The notes under the pieces were generated by a model, which did no database searches, had not been told where the DNA came from, and saw only the letters and a list, made by a program, of their open reading frames with translations. DNA of 64,000 bases, taken from NCBI GenBank assembly GCA_050296935.1, contig JBNKRV010000211.1, positions 1 through 64,000 on the forward strand. The letters run 5' to 3'. Shown one piece after another: positions 8,118-15,814 of the stretch. The stretch's first letter is position 1; the number at the start of each line of letters is the position of its first letter. This stretch comes from Saccharicrinis sp050296935 (lineage in GTDB: Bacteria; Bacteroidota; Bacteroidia; Bacteroidales; Marinilabiliaceae). The translations under genes and the position numbers were made by a program.

Positions 8118-8768
8118 TTAATTCAATTTGTATGGAATTCTATTTTTCACTTCTCTGATAATTGGATTTGTAATCAACATTGGCGTCGTAAAATACATTC
8201 CTTGATTCCAATGATTAAATTGCCATATCAAATCTCCTGATTTCCCATCATAAATTTGATTTATAATTTTGACTTCAGAAGTAGGTTCCGTTGAATAAGA
8301 ACCTGTTGTCAAGGCCATTATATAATCTTTTGCTAATTCTCCTGCTTGGCTACTTGTAGATGCAGTCCTTACGCAATAAATAAATACTGCGTCGGCGTTC
8401 AAATCGCGTGCAATTTTGGGTATTTGGTCAATTGAGAATTTCTTGTCACCATCTTCAATCCGTTTTGCGAAATACTGGTCAATAATCTTTAAGTCTATAA
8501 TTTCGATACCTAATGATTCCTCTTTTAATTTTTCAACTAATTTTTCCCTAAACGCTAATCCGAAAAATTGATCAACAGGGTATTTATCCATATGTGGTTG
8601 TTGGTTATTCAATTCTGTCTTCAAGTCAAAATTAATTGGCAATACCGCCAATGTTTTATGCTCTTGCGTTAAAGTTTTATATTTCTCTGGATAATAAACT
8701 TTAGTACAGCTGATTAACATAAATATTATCAATCCTAAAATCTGAAATTTAAAGTTCTTGGTTTTCAT
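8118..8768 (-). CDS. Lipoprotein of unknown function
   Basis: From the chosen ATG the protein has 216 residues. It begins MKTKNFKFQILGLIIFMLISC, a lipoprotein signal ending in the lipobox LISC, so it should be anchored to a membrane facing the periplasm or exterior. The mature part begins with KTLAVLPINFDLK and includes IPKIARDLNADAVFIYCV, a layout seen in lipoproteins with a TolB-N/CsgG-like fold; this is inference. An in-frame start at 8879 would add 37 residues ahead of the signal and is rejected. No operon partner is evident. Confidence 0.7.
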   Translation of the reverse strand: MKTKNFKFQILGLIIFMLISCTKVYYPEKYKTLTQEHKTLAVLPINFDLKTELNNQQPHMDKYPVDQFFGLAFREKLVEKLKEESLGIEIIDLKIIDQYFAKRIEDGDKKFSIDQIPKIARDLNADAVFIYCVRTASTSSQAGELAKDYIMALTTGSYSTEPTSEVKIINQIYDGKSGDLIWQFNHWNQGMYFTTPMLITNPIIREVKNRIPYKLN

Positions 8769-8894
8769 TAGCAATGTGTCTGTTTTTAAATTACTGGCAA
8801 CGTTACAGCTTTGGTCTGAGCCGCCACTTTCTAAATACAACTCCAAAATCAGACTCTGTATCCAAACGAGCTGCGGCATTAGCTATCAGCTGCT

Positions 8895-9224
8895 GTGTGA
8901 GCCCTGCATGAGTAGCAGTACACTCACACCTGACGTTCTTGAAAAAGTTTAAAAATACAAATTATCTTCAGTAAATCTGGATTGTGGGTATTTTTTATCC
9001 GTAGGGTGTAAGCCTCACGTGGGCGGTCTGGCTGCTGCAGGATCGAACCACCAGCAACAGTGAAGTTTTTTTTGAGGGATAGTATACCGGATGAACCGCC
9101 GTATATGCTTGATGTGAAAGCTCAGGTAGAGCTTTTATCGAAAAGAATAAGCGTAGCTACCTGTATGTAGGTACAATGAGAGGCTTTCAGATAGGCACTT
9201 ATCCAGTTGGTTGGCTACTTGAAT
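8895..9224 (+). repeat. ORF-less group II intron-like element, copy D
   Basis: The left end GTGTGAGCCC at 8895 fits the intron start consensus GUGYG and pairs with CTCACAC at 8923-8929. The core 8928-9049 is the repeat shared with copies B and F; about 70 bases present in B and F are then missing. At the right, GAACCGCCGTATA at 9093-9105 is followed by a 58-base insert (9106-9163) shared with copy E, then TATGTAGG, and a hairpin ending CTACTTGAAT, close to CTACTCGAT. No reverse transcriptase is present. The group II assignment is inference from these terminal features. Confidence 0.5.
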
Positions 9225-9236
9225 GTACGCTGGTAT

Positions 9237-10358
9237 TTATTTTATTACTACAAAATCTCTAAAATTAGTTCTGTCAATCACTTCTTCTTTTGCATTATAA
9301 GTATTCACAAATGTCTTTGGTAGTTTAACTTTCTTTTTGGAATTCCATTTAAATTCGTATCCAATTAGTTGACCATTTATTTCTTCAACAAGATCAACTT
9401 CTTGCTGTTGCTGAGTGCGCCAAAAATACATTTTCGCATAACTGTTTTTGTAATTATTCTGTTTTACTCTTTCTGTGATTAGAAAATTTTCCCACAAAGC
9501 TCCTGTATCCTGCCGAAGATCTAAACTGTTAAAATTCCCAAGAATCATATTCCTTACACCATTATCATAAAAGTATATTTTCCTGTTCTTTTTTATTTCA
9601 TTTCTTAGATTCTTACTATAAGCATTAAGCCTATAAACAACAAAACCTTTCTCCAGGATATCAATATAATTTGATACCGTGTTTTTATCGACTCCAACAA
9701 TTTGAGATAATTCGTTGTAATTTACTTCACTTCCGATCTGTAATGCCAATGCTTGAACTAATTTCTCTAGTACTTCTGGCTTTCGTATATTTGAATATGC
9801 TAGAATATCCCGATATAAATAACTGTTTACAAGTTGTTTTAATATTTCCTTTTCCTCTCCTGGGCTATTAAGAATATCTGGATAAAAACCATACAATAAT
9901 CTGTTTTCGACTTGTTGTTCAGCCACTAGATATCCATGTGTATCTTCATACTCTTCCCAACTAATAGGGTGTAATTCATACTCCCACTTCTGACCTGTTA
10001 ATGGCTCATTTAATTCTTGAGATAAACTAAATGAAGAAGATCCACTCACAAATAATTGAATATCTTTAAATTGATCTGTAATTATTTTTAGAGTTAAACC
10101 TATTCCTGATATTCTTTGGGCTTCATCTATAAATACAGTTTTGTATTTACCTAATATTGATCTTATTTGCTCTGTATTCGGATTGTTGAGTAAGCTTCGA
10201 ACCGTAGGATCATCAGCATCAAGAAATAAATGCTTTTTATCTGAGACTATCTGATTTATTAAAGTTGTTTTTCCAACTTGTCTTGGGCCAATTAATAGAA
10301 TAGCCTTTCCCTTTCCGGTCTTATTATCAATTACTCTTCTTAATGTCCGTGAATACAT
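9237..10358 (-). CDS. AAA ATPase of the AAA_14/DUF4143 type
   Basis: The 373-residue protein has an N-terminal P-loop (LLIGPRQVGKTTLI, about residues 21-34), a Walker B segment TVFIDEAQRI and a sensor region LFVSGSSSFSL, then a winged-helix region and a C-terminal DUF4143 part (LWENFLITERVKQNN, FWRTQQQQEVDLVEEING) that resembles a restriction-enzyme-like fold with E/D-x-K residues. These ATPases are common accessory genes of unknown role in bacteria and archaea. It stands alone between two intron-like elements. Confidence 0.85.
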   Translation of the reverse strand: MYSRTLRRVIDNKTGKGKAILLIGPRQVGKTTLINQIVSDKKHLFLDADDPTVRSLLNNPNTEQIRSILGKYKTVFIDEAQRISGIGLTLKIITDQFKDIQLFVSGSSSFSLSQELNEPLTGQKWEYELHPISWEEYEDTHGYLVAEQQVENRLLYGFYPDILNSPGEEKEILKQLVNSYLYRDILAYSNIRKPEVLEKLVQALALQIGSEVNYNELSQIVGVDKNTVSNYIDILEKGFVVYRLNAYSKNLRNEIKKNRKIYFYDNGVRNMILGNFNSLDLRQDTGALWENFLITERVKQNNYKNSYAKMYFWRTQQQQEVDLVEEINGQLIGYEFKWNSKKKVKLPKTFVNTYNAKEEVIDRTNFRDFVVIK

Positions 10359-10469
10359 ATCTCTAATTTTAATTCAAATATATGCAATAAGTATTGTATT
10401 CACCAATTACTATATTATTATGTGAATTAATTTATCGTTTGGATTTTTTGCTTGTGTACAATGGTAAGT

Positions 10470-10516
10470 AGTGCCTGTTCATTAAGTCTGGTGTCTGGAC
10501 TTTATAGACGAACACA
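10470..10516. repeat. Internally deleted copy of the 143-bp element
   Basis: AGTGCCTGTTCATTAAGTC at the left and GGACTTTATAGACGAACAC at the right match the inverted ends of the elements at 4465 and 13412, but the middle is reduced to a few bases, leaving a 47-bp near-perfect palindrome. AAGT is found directly outside both ends, as in copy 1. Confidence 0.6.
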
Positions 10517-10620
10517 AAGTAGACACTTGCGGGCTTCAGACTTGTCAAATCATTACCGAATTGAAGCGGACTGCAAACTTTGAGTTTGCAAGACCTTTCT
10601 TAAAGTGTTGAAAAGAGCTG

Positions 10621-10765
10621 TTGTAGTATTCCGGATGAACCGCCATGTATGCTTGGTGTGAAAGCTCTGATAGAGCTTTTAACGAAAAGAACAAGCGTAG
10701 CTACCTGTACATGCGTTGGAGATAGAGGTTCTCTGATAGGTCAGCCTGTCGGCTGCCTATGATTA
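10621..10765 (+). repeat. Group II intron-like 3' end, copy E
   Basis: The sequence from 10629 onward parallels copy D: CCGGATGAACCGCC, then CATGTA, a 58-base insert at 10650-10707 differing from copy D at only five positions, then TACATG, which pairs perfectly with CATGTA. It ends in a hairpin (AGGTCAGCC with GGCTGCCT) and CTATGATTA. The shared 122-bp core of B, D and F is absent. The stop codon of the minus-strand GNAT gene lies within the terminal GATTA, exactly as in copy B. Confidence 0.5.
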
Positions 10766-11323
10766 GCGGTTTGTTGTTAATTTATTTCTAGTCATTATTA
10801 CATTATCAATATACTCTCCGAATTTTGTTTTTATAAATCCCTTCTGCCTACCAGTTTCTTCAAATCCCATGTTTGAATATATCTGTAATCCTTTTTTATT
10901 GTTGCTGAAAGCTTGTAGCCAAAGAATTTCAATATCTGGATTTTGGTCAACCCAATCAATAATAACTTTAAACATTGCTGTCCCGATTCCTTGTCCTTGC
11001 CATTCCTCATGAATTCCCATCCCTATGTAGCCAGTATGTTTCAGCATTTGTCGACCATTAATCATTAAGTCAATATTTCCGACAATAGTACCTTCATGTT
11101 CTGCAATTAATAACAAATCATTTTTTCCATCTATAAATTTTCTAATCCATTCTTCGTGATTTTTAGCAAGTTCATTAAACTCTGCTTCAGTTAAAGGAAT
11201 CAGTTTGCTTTTCAGATATGATTTAACACATTTTTGCAATTCTACCGAATCAGAAATCTTACCTTCTCTTATTAAAATCCGGTTTCCCTGTTTATCAATT
11301 ATTTCTTGTGGTTCTATTTTCAT
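10763..11323 (-). CDS. GNAT family N-acetyltransferase
   Basis: The 186-residue protein has the GNAT acetyl-CoA motif in GMGIHEEWQGQGIGTAMFKVI (Q-G-Q-G-I-G) followed by WVDQNPDIEILWLQAFSNNKK and a typical C-terminal segment with IYSNMGFEETGRQ. The substrate is unknown. It lies 10 bp downstream of the broken GNAT gene on the same strand, so the two may form one unit. Its stop codon is part of the intron-like element end described at 10621-10765. Confidence 0.85.
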   Translation of the reverse strand: MKIEPQEIIDKQGNRILIREGKISDSVELQKCVKSYLKSKLIPLTEAEFNELAKNHEEWIRKFIDGKNDLLLIAEHEGTIVGNIDLMINGRQMLKHTGYIGMGIHEEWQGQGIGTAMFKVIIDWVDQNPDIEILWLQAFSNNKKGLQIYSNMGFEETGRQKGFIKTKFGEYIDNVIMTRNKLTTNR

Positions 11324-11333
11324 TTCAATTCTA

Positions 11334-11753
11334 TTAACTAGGAGTTGATACAGATTCCATAAATATCACGTGGTACTTGATTAATTCAAATCCAGACTTT
11401 TTATATAATCCATGAGCATCATCAGTTGCTAATTCCCAGCGTTGAAGGTTTTGTAGTTCAGCATGATTCATTATTGATTTCATAAGTTTTACTCCCAAAC
11501 CTTGTTTTCTGTACTCTTTCAAGATAAAAACATCTAAAATTCATGCAAAGACTGCGGAATCAGATACAACGCGGGCAAATCCAATTTGCTGTGAATCCAT
11601 ATAAACGCCAAAACAAAGTGAATTGTCAACAGATTTTCGAATCGTCTCAAGACTTCGACCTTTTGCCCAATAGGAGTCATTATTTAAGAAATCAAGAATC
11701 AACTTGACATCAGGCTTTTCTTTATCAGTCGATATATAAATTTCGTTATTCAT
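11334..11753 (-). pseudogene. GNAT acetyltransferase gene with in-frame TGA
   Basis: Two pieces of one GNAT protein lie in the same frame, separated only by a TGA codon at 11541-11543. The first (70 codons, starting MNNEIYISTDKEKPDVKLIL) ends VVSDSAVFA; the second continues ILDVFILKEYRKQGLGVKLM with the acetyl-CoA motif R-K-Q-G-L-G. Without the stop the protein would be about 139 residues, normal for the family. A TGG to TGA change (tryptophan) is the simplest cause. There is no sign of a selenocysteine element. The gene is probably inactive unless read through. Confidence 0.75.
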
Positions 11754-11792
11754 TAATTTATGTTTGCAATGTCGTATTTTTCAATAACCGCT

Positions 11793-12076
11793 AACCTGAC
11801 GTTCTTGAAAAAGTTTAAAAATACAAATTATCTTCAGTAAATCTGGATTGTGGGTATTTTTTTATCCGTAGGGTGTAAGCCTCAAGTGGGTAGTCTGGCT
11901 GCTGCAGGATTGAACCGTTAACAAGAGATACCTTCTGCCCCGGCAAAATCGTAGTGGTTGACGGTGACGATAGTAGTGAAGTTTTTTTTAACGATGATAT
12001 GCAAGGTGAACTTCAGGTATGATGAGTGAGAAGTACACCTTTAGTCTTTTAGCCTATCGGATGCCTACTCCGGTTA
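11793..12076 (+). repeat. ORF-less group II intron-like element, copy F
   Basis: It repeats the 122-bp core of copies B and D and then follows copy B through CAAAATCGTAGTGGTTGACG. In the domain V position a different but well-formed hairpin is present (AGGTG-A-ACTTC with GAAGT-A-CACCT, 12004-12039), and the element ends with CCTACTCCGGTTA, again close to the intron end CTACTCGAT. It starts directly after GCTA at 11790, without the extra CAGTACACTCAC seen in B and D. Confidence 0.5.
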
Positions 12077-12117
12077 TGTGTGGTTGTGCATTACTAAACT
12101 ATTACAATCTCATGCGA

Positions 12118-12618
12118 TCAATTTTCCTTAAAATCAGTGATGAATATTTGCGTACTCAATCCTCCATAATAACCATCAGGATAATAACCTGTGCAAATAA
12201 TCTTTGTAGGATAATAATAACTCTCATGGTATTCGACCTCTATTTTAGCTCCAGTCATATGGCTGTCAGAAGAATTAATTTGCTCATTACAACTCTCTAC
12301 GGTACTATTTATATAATTAAATACGTCGTCTATTGTTTCATAGTGTACAAGATCTTTAACCGAATCGTCTGAGTCATTGGACTGGATATAAATTGTATCT
12401 AACTCGCCATTTTTAACGATGGTTATTAATCCAGGTTGTCCGCCATTGTAACTTGCCGATTGCTCTTGAGTAAAAGAATAATCTAACATTCCTCTATTCT
12501 CCCATAATTCACGATTAGTATGATATGAATCTTGATTAAAAAGCAGTCCAATAGAATCATCCGTATCACTGCATGAAACAATAACGAATGACAGTAATAA
12601 TAAAAAGATATATTTCAT
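12118..12618 (-). CDS. Lipoprotein, DUF6174-like
   Basis: The 166-residue product begins MKYIFLLLLSFVIVSC, a lipoprotein signal with lipobox VIVSC. The mature part has a pattern like DUF6174 proteins: LWENRGMLDYSFTQEQ near the start, then PGLITIVKNGELDTIYI, a TIDDVFNYI helix and KIEVEYHESYYYPTKIICTG near the end. An upstream in-frame start at 12696 would place 26 residues before the signal and is rejected. The function of the family is unknown. It is the rightmost gene of the minus-strand island. Confidence 0.7.
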   Translation of the reverse strand: MKYIFLLLLSFVIVSCSDTDDSIGLLFNQDSYHTNRELWENRGMLDYSFTQEQSASYNGGQPGLITIVKNGELDTIYIQSNDSDDSVKDLVHYETIDDVFNYINSTVESCNEQINSSDSHMTGAKIEVEYHESYYYPTKIICTGYYPDGYYGGLSTQIFITDFKEN

Positions 12619-12888
12619 AGTATAGTATTTAAAGTTTGCTGTTAGATGTATTTTTATTTTAATTGGTTGCGCAAATCTGTTTTTGAGATGAATCATTTTG
12701 AAATAAGTAATCAGGAGAATCTAACTGTTACAATAAATACTCTATTTGATTCTTTCTACCCAATGAGCATTGTTGTTTATCAGTAAAGTAAGCGGTACGG
12801 GGAAAATACACTTTAATTCAGGCAGTAGTTGTGTGCAATGATGTATTGTTTCAAAATGCTGGAATGATAGAAAGTCCTGAAGGTTTTG

Positions 12889-13281
12889 TTAGATATGAGC
12901 ACCATCCACGTAAACCCATTTCCCATCTTCTTTTTCAAAAAATGATTTCTCGTGAATATGGTTTAATTTTCCATCCTCAATAAAAATGGCTTTGAATTCC
13001 ACATATCCTGTTTGATCATTTTCCATTCCTTTTTCTGTGGACGAAATAGAAAGATTGACCCATGTAACGGATTGACTCCATTCTTTTATTTCTCTTTTTT
13101 CATTAACAGGTCTGGTGCTGGAATGATGACTTTTCATCAGGTAATCAATATTGGCTAAAGTAAATGCAGTATATCGTGATCGCATTAATTCTTCTGCAGT
13201 AGCAGCATCTTTTTTATTCTCAATGATTGGTTCGCAACATTGAGAAAAATCTTTATTTGATCCGCAAGGGCATTTTTTCAT
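12889..13281 (-). CDS. ychJ: YchJ-family SEC-C motif protein
   Basis: The 130-residue protein matches the YchJ (UPF0225) family. The N-terminal CPCGSNKDFSQCCEPI is a zinc-binding SEC-C motif (C-x-C-x8-C-C type). The middle contains LMRSRYTAFTLANIDYLMKS and the C-terminus ends GKWVYVDGAHI, both family signatures. Its molecular role is not established. Length is slightly short compared with about 150 residues in enterobacteria because the second SEC-C motif is absent. Confidence 0.88.
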   Translation of the reverse strand: MKKCPCGSNKDFSQCCEPIIENKKDAATAEELMRSRYTAFTLANIDYLMKSHHSSTRPVNEKREIKEWSQSVTWVNLSISSTEKGMENDQTGYVEFKAIFIEDGKLNHIHEKSFFEKEDGKWVYVDGAHI

Positions 13282-13411
13282 GATGGTAATTTTTAGAGTG
13301 CAGGTTGCAAAATTATACTCTTCTCACAATAAATTATGGACTAAGGAAGAAAATATTTGAAGATTATTAAATTTCACTGGAAGTGAAATTTGCTAGCCTT
13401 GGTTTTTAACT

Positions 13412-13554
13412 AGTGTTCGCCTATAAAGTCCAGCTACTTCGTTGTTGCTCATAATACAAATCCTCATATACCCTGGTATACTGCGGTTTGTGTTTTTCAC
13501 ACGCCTTGTGTTTTAACTTTATAGCCCCAACGTCCCACTTTATAGACAGTCACT
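13412..13554. repeat. 143-bp MITE-like palindromic element, copy 2
   Basis: Same length and very similar sequence to the element at 4465-4607: left end AGTGTTCGCCTATAAAGTCC, right end ACTTTATAGACAGTCACT, interior with TCCTCATATACCCTGGTATA. Flanking bases differ from those of copy 1. It occupies most of the 430-base gap between ychJ and the M23 peptidase gene; the rest of that gap is AT-rich spacer. Confidence 0.7.
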
Positions 13555-13672
13555 AATAGTCAACATTGATATTCGGTTTTAAGGTAATTGTTGATTTTAT
13601 AGTATACAGAATTAGCTTCCATTGATCAACTTATGTTTCTTATGAACTATATACCTAACTGGTTTTATTTTT

Positions 13673-13680
13673 TAACTTTG
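13673..13680 (+). promoter_or_regulatory. Putative -7 promoter element (TAACTTTG)
   Basis: TAACTTTG fits the TAnnTTTG consensus and lies 32 bases before the M23 peptidase start. No good -33 TTTG was found at the right distance. Confidence 0.4.
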
Positions 13681-13712
13681 CAACAGTTAAAATCTGGAAT
13701 ATAAATTATCTC

Positions 13713-14591
13713 ATGGATACTGCCAAAGACAAAAAGAATTTCTTACAAAGAATACGTAACAAATATCGTTTAGCCATATTTAATGAACAAACCTACGAAG
13801 AAGTATGGCAAATGCGGTTATCACGATTAAATGTATTTACTGTGGTGGGTACATCAGCTATTGTACTGATTGTTCTTGTGATTTTGCTCATTGCCTATAC
13901 CGGACTTAAAGAATATATACCGGGGTATCCAGATGGTAATCAGCGTATCCTGATGGTTCGGAATGTAAATCGCGTTGATTCCTTAATACAGGAAATAAAT
14001 AAGCGCGACGAGTTTTTTAAATCCATTAAAGCCGTTGTTCAGGGCGAAGTTCCTGCTTATGAAGATGTGGAAGAGGATAATAATCAGAATCAGAAAAATA
14101 TCGAACCTGTATCTTTTGAGAAGAGTAAAGATGATATAGAGTTTAGAGAACAAGTAGAGCAGGAGGAAAAATATAATCTTTCTGTTTTTAACGATAATTC
14201 AAATATCCCCGAATTAAACCAGGTTTATTTTTTTACGCCATTAAAAGGTATTGTGGTAAAGCGGTTTATTGAAAGTGAAAATCATTTTGGCGTTGATATC
14301 GTATCAAAGCCGGGCGAAACAGTTTCTTCAATTCTTAGCGGAACTGTTATTTTTTCGGGCTGGACTGTAGAAACAGGTTATGTGATAATGATTCAGCATG
14401 ATAATGATTTAGTTTCTTGTTATAAGCATAATTCTAAGTTACTTAAAAAATCAGGGAGTAAAATTAAAGCAGGAGAAGCTATAGCTAATGTTGGAAATTC
14501 AGGTGAATTAACAACCGGACCGCATCTACATTTTGAATTATGGTATAAGGGTGAAGCAATGAATCCCGAAGAGTATATTTTATTTGAATAA
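13713..14591 (+). CDS. Membrane-anchored M23 (LytM) peptidase
   Basis: The 292-residue protein has a cytoplasmic N-terminal stretch, one membrane helix (about residues 41-62, TSAIVLIVLVILLIAYTG), a low-complexity acidic linker and a C-terminal M23 domain. The zinc ligands are visible as HFGVDI (H-x-x-x-D) and HLHFEL (H-x-H), so it may be an active endopeptidase cutting peptidoglycan cross-links or an activator of amidases. It precedes dxr by 20 bp, and the order M23 - dxr - rseP is common in Bacteroidota. Confidence 0.88.
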   Translation: MDTAKDKKNFLQRIRNKYRLAIFNEQTYEEVWQMRLSRLNVFTVVGTSAIVLIVLVILLIAYTGLKEYIPGYPDGNQRILMVRNVNRVDSLIQEINKRDEFFKSIKAVVQGEVPAYEDVEEDNNQNQKNIEPVSFEKSKDDIEFREQVEQEEKYNLSVFNDNSNIPELNQVYFFTPLKGIVVKRFIESENHFGVDIVSKPGETVSSILSGTVIFSGWTVETGYVIMIQHDNDLVSCYKHNSKLLKKSGSKIKAGEAIANVGNSGELTTGPHLHFELWYKGEAMNPEEYILFE

Positions 14592-14611
14592 AAACAGATA
14601 TCCACAACAAT

Positions 14612-15766
14612 ATGAAGAAACGGGTAGCAGTGCTGGGCTCAACAGGCTCAATAGGAACACAAACCCTTGATGTAATATCAAAAAATCCAGATAAATTTGA
14701 AGTAGAAGTATTGACGGCAAATAATCGTTTAGGAAGATTAGTTGAACAATGTCGTACTTTCGTTCCAAATGTGGTTGTAATAGCTAATAAAGAAAAGTAC
14801 CCTCAGCTAAAGGAGGCGCTGAAAGATTTACCTATTAAAGTATATGCAGGTAGCGAAGCCATTGCACAGGTGGTGGAGATGTCAACAGTAGATGTTGTAT
14901 TGACGGCGATGGTTGGGTTTTCAGGATTATTGCCCACATTAAACGCCATTAAAGCTAAAAAACCTATAGCATTAGCGAACAAAGAAACTCTTGTAGTAGC
15001 CGGTGATATTATCACGGAGATGGCAGCCGTTAATAAGGTGCCCATATTACCCGTTGACTCTGAACATTCTGCTATATTTCAATGTTTAGTTGGGGAGTTT
15101 CACAATCCTATAGAAAAGATATACTTAACGGCCTCAGGTGGTCCATTCAGAGGGGAAAACAAGGAATTCCTGAAAAATGTTAAACCGGAACAGGCTCTGA
15201 ATCATCCAAACTGGGAGATGGGGAATAAAATTACAATTGATTCAGCCAGTATGATGAATAAGGGTTTGGAGGTGATTGAAGCGAAGTGGTTATTTGGATT
15301 GAAACCAGAGCAAATTGATGTAATTGTACACCCACAGAGTATTGTGCATAGTATTGTTCAGTTTACTGATGGCTCCATGAAAGCTCAAATGGGTTTGCCT
15401 GATATGAGATTGCCGATTCAATATGCCTTAACATATCCGGAAAGAATTCAAAGTGATTTTCAAAGGTTTAACTTTATGCAGTATCCAAATCTATCTTTTG
15501 AACAACCGGATCTGGATTCATTTAAGAATCTGGCACTGGCATTTGAGGCTCTGAAAAAAGGGGGGAATGCTCCTTGTATCATAAATGCTGCTAATGAAGT
15601 TGTTGTGGAGGCTTTTCTGGAACAGAAAGTAGGATTTTTACAAATGTCTGATATTATTGAAAATACCTTGAGCAAAGCAACGTTTATAAATAAACCATCT
15701 TTTGATGATTATTTTGATTCGGATAAAGAAGCCAGACAAATAGCAAAAACAATGATTGCTCATTAG
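14612..15766 (+). CDS. dxr: 1-deoxy-D-xylulose 5-phosphate reductoisomerase
   Basis: DXR catalyses the first committed step of the MEP isoprenoid pathway, converting DXP to MEP with NADPH. The 384-residue protein has the nucleotide-binding start VAVLGSTGSIGTQTLDVI, the metal/substrate loop PVDSEHSAIFQCL, the catalytic-loop segment HPNWEMGNKITIDSASMMNKGLEVIEA in two blocks, and HPQSIVHSIVQF, all diagnostic. Length is normal. It sits between the M23 peptidase gene (20 bp) and rseP (48 bp), probably in one operon. Confidence 0.97.
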   Translation: MKKRVAVLGSTGSIGTQTLDVISKNPDKFEVEVLTANNRLGRLVEQCRTFVPNVVVIANKEKYPQLKEALKDLPIKVYAGSEAIAQVVEMSTVDVVLTAMVGFSGLLPTLNAIKAKKPIALANKETLVVAGDIITEMAAVNKVPILPVDSEHSAIFQCLVGEFHNPIEKIYLTASGGPFRGENKEFLKNVKPEQALNHPNWEMGNKITIDSASMMNKGLEVIEAKWLFGLKPEQIDVIVHPQSIVHSIVQFTDGSMKAQMGLPDMRLPIQYALTYPERIQSDFQRFNFMQYPNLSFEQPDLDSFKNLALAFEALKKGGNAPCIINAANEVVVEAFLEQKVGFLQMSDIIENTLSKATFINKPSFDDYFDSDKEARQIAKTMIAH

Positions 15767-15814
15767 AATAAAAAAAGAATATATTTGTAGCTTAATTTTT
15801 TTGAAATAGAATAA

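Noticed and set aside
11541..11543. TGA as a selenocysteine codon in the GNAT gene
   Set aside because: No selenocysteine-type hairpin was visible downstream and GNAT enzymes do not use selenocysteine; a nonsense mutation is simpler.
6433..12618. Calling the array a defence island
   Set aside because: The genes (acetyltransferases, lipoproteins, a membrane protein, a DUF4143 ATPase) include no recognised defence system; only cargo-like organisation is supported.
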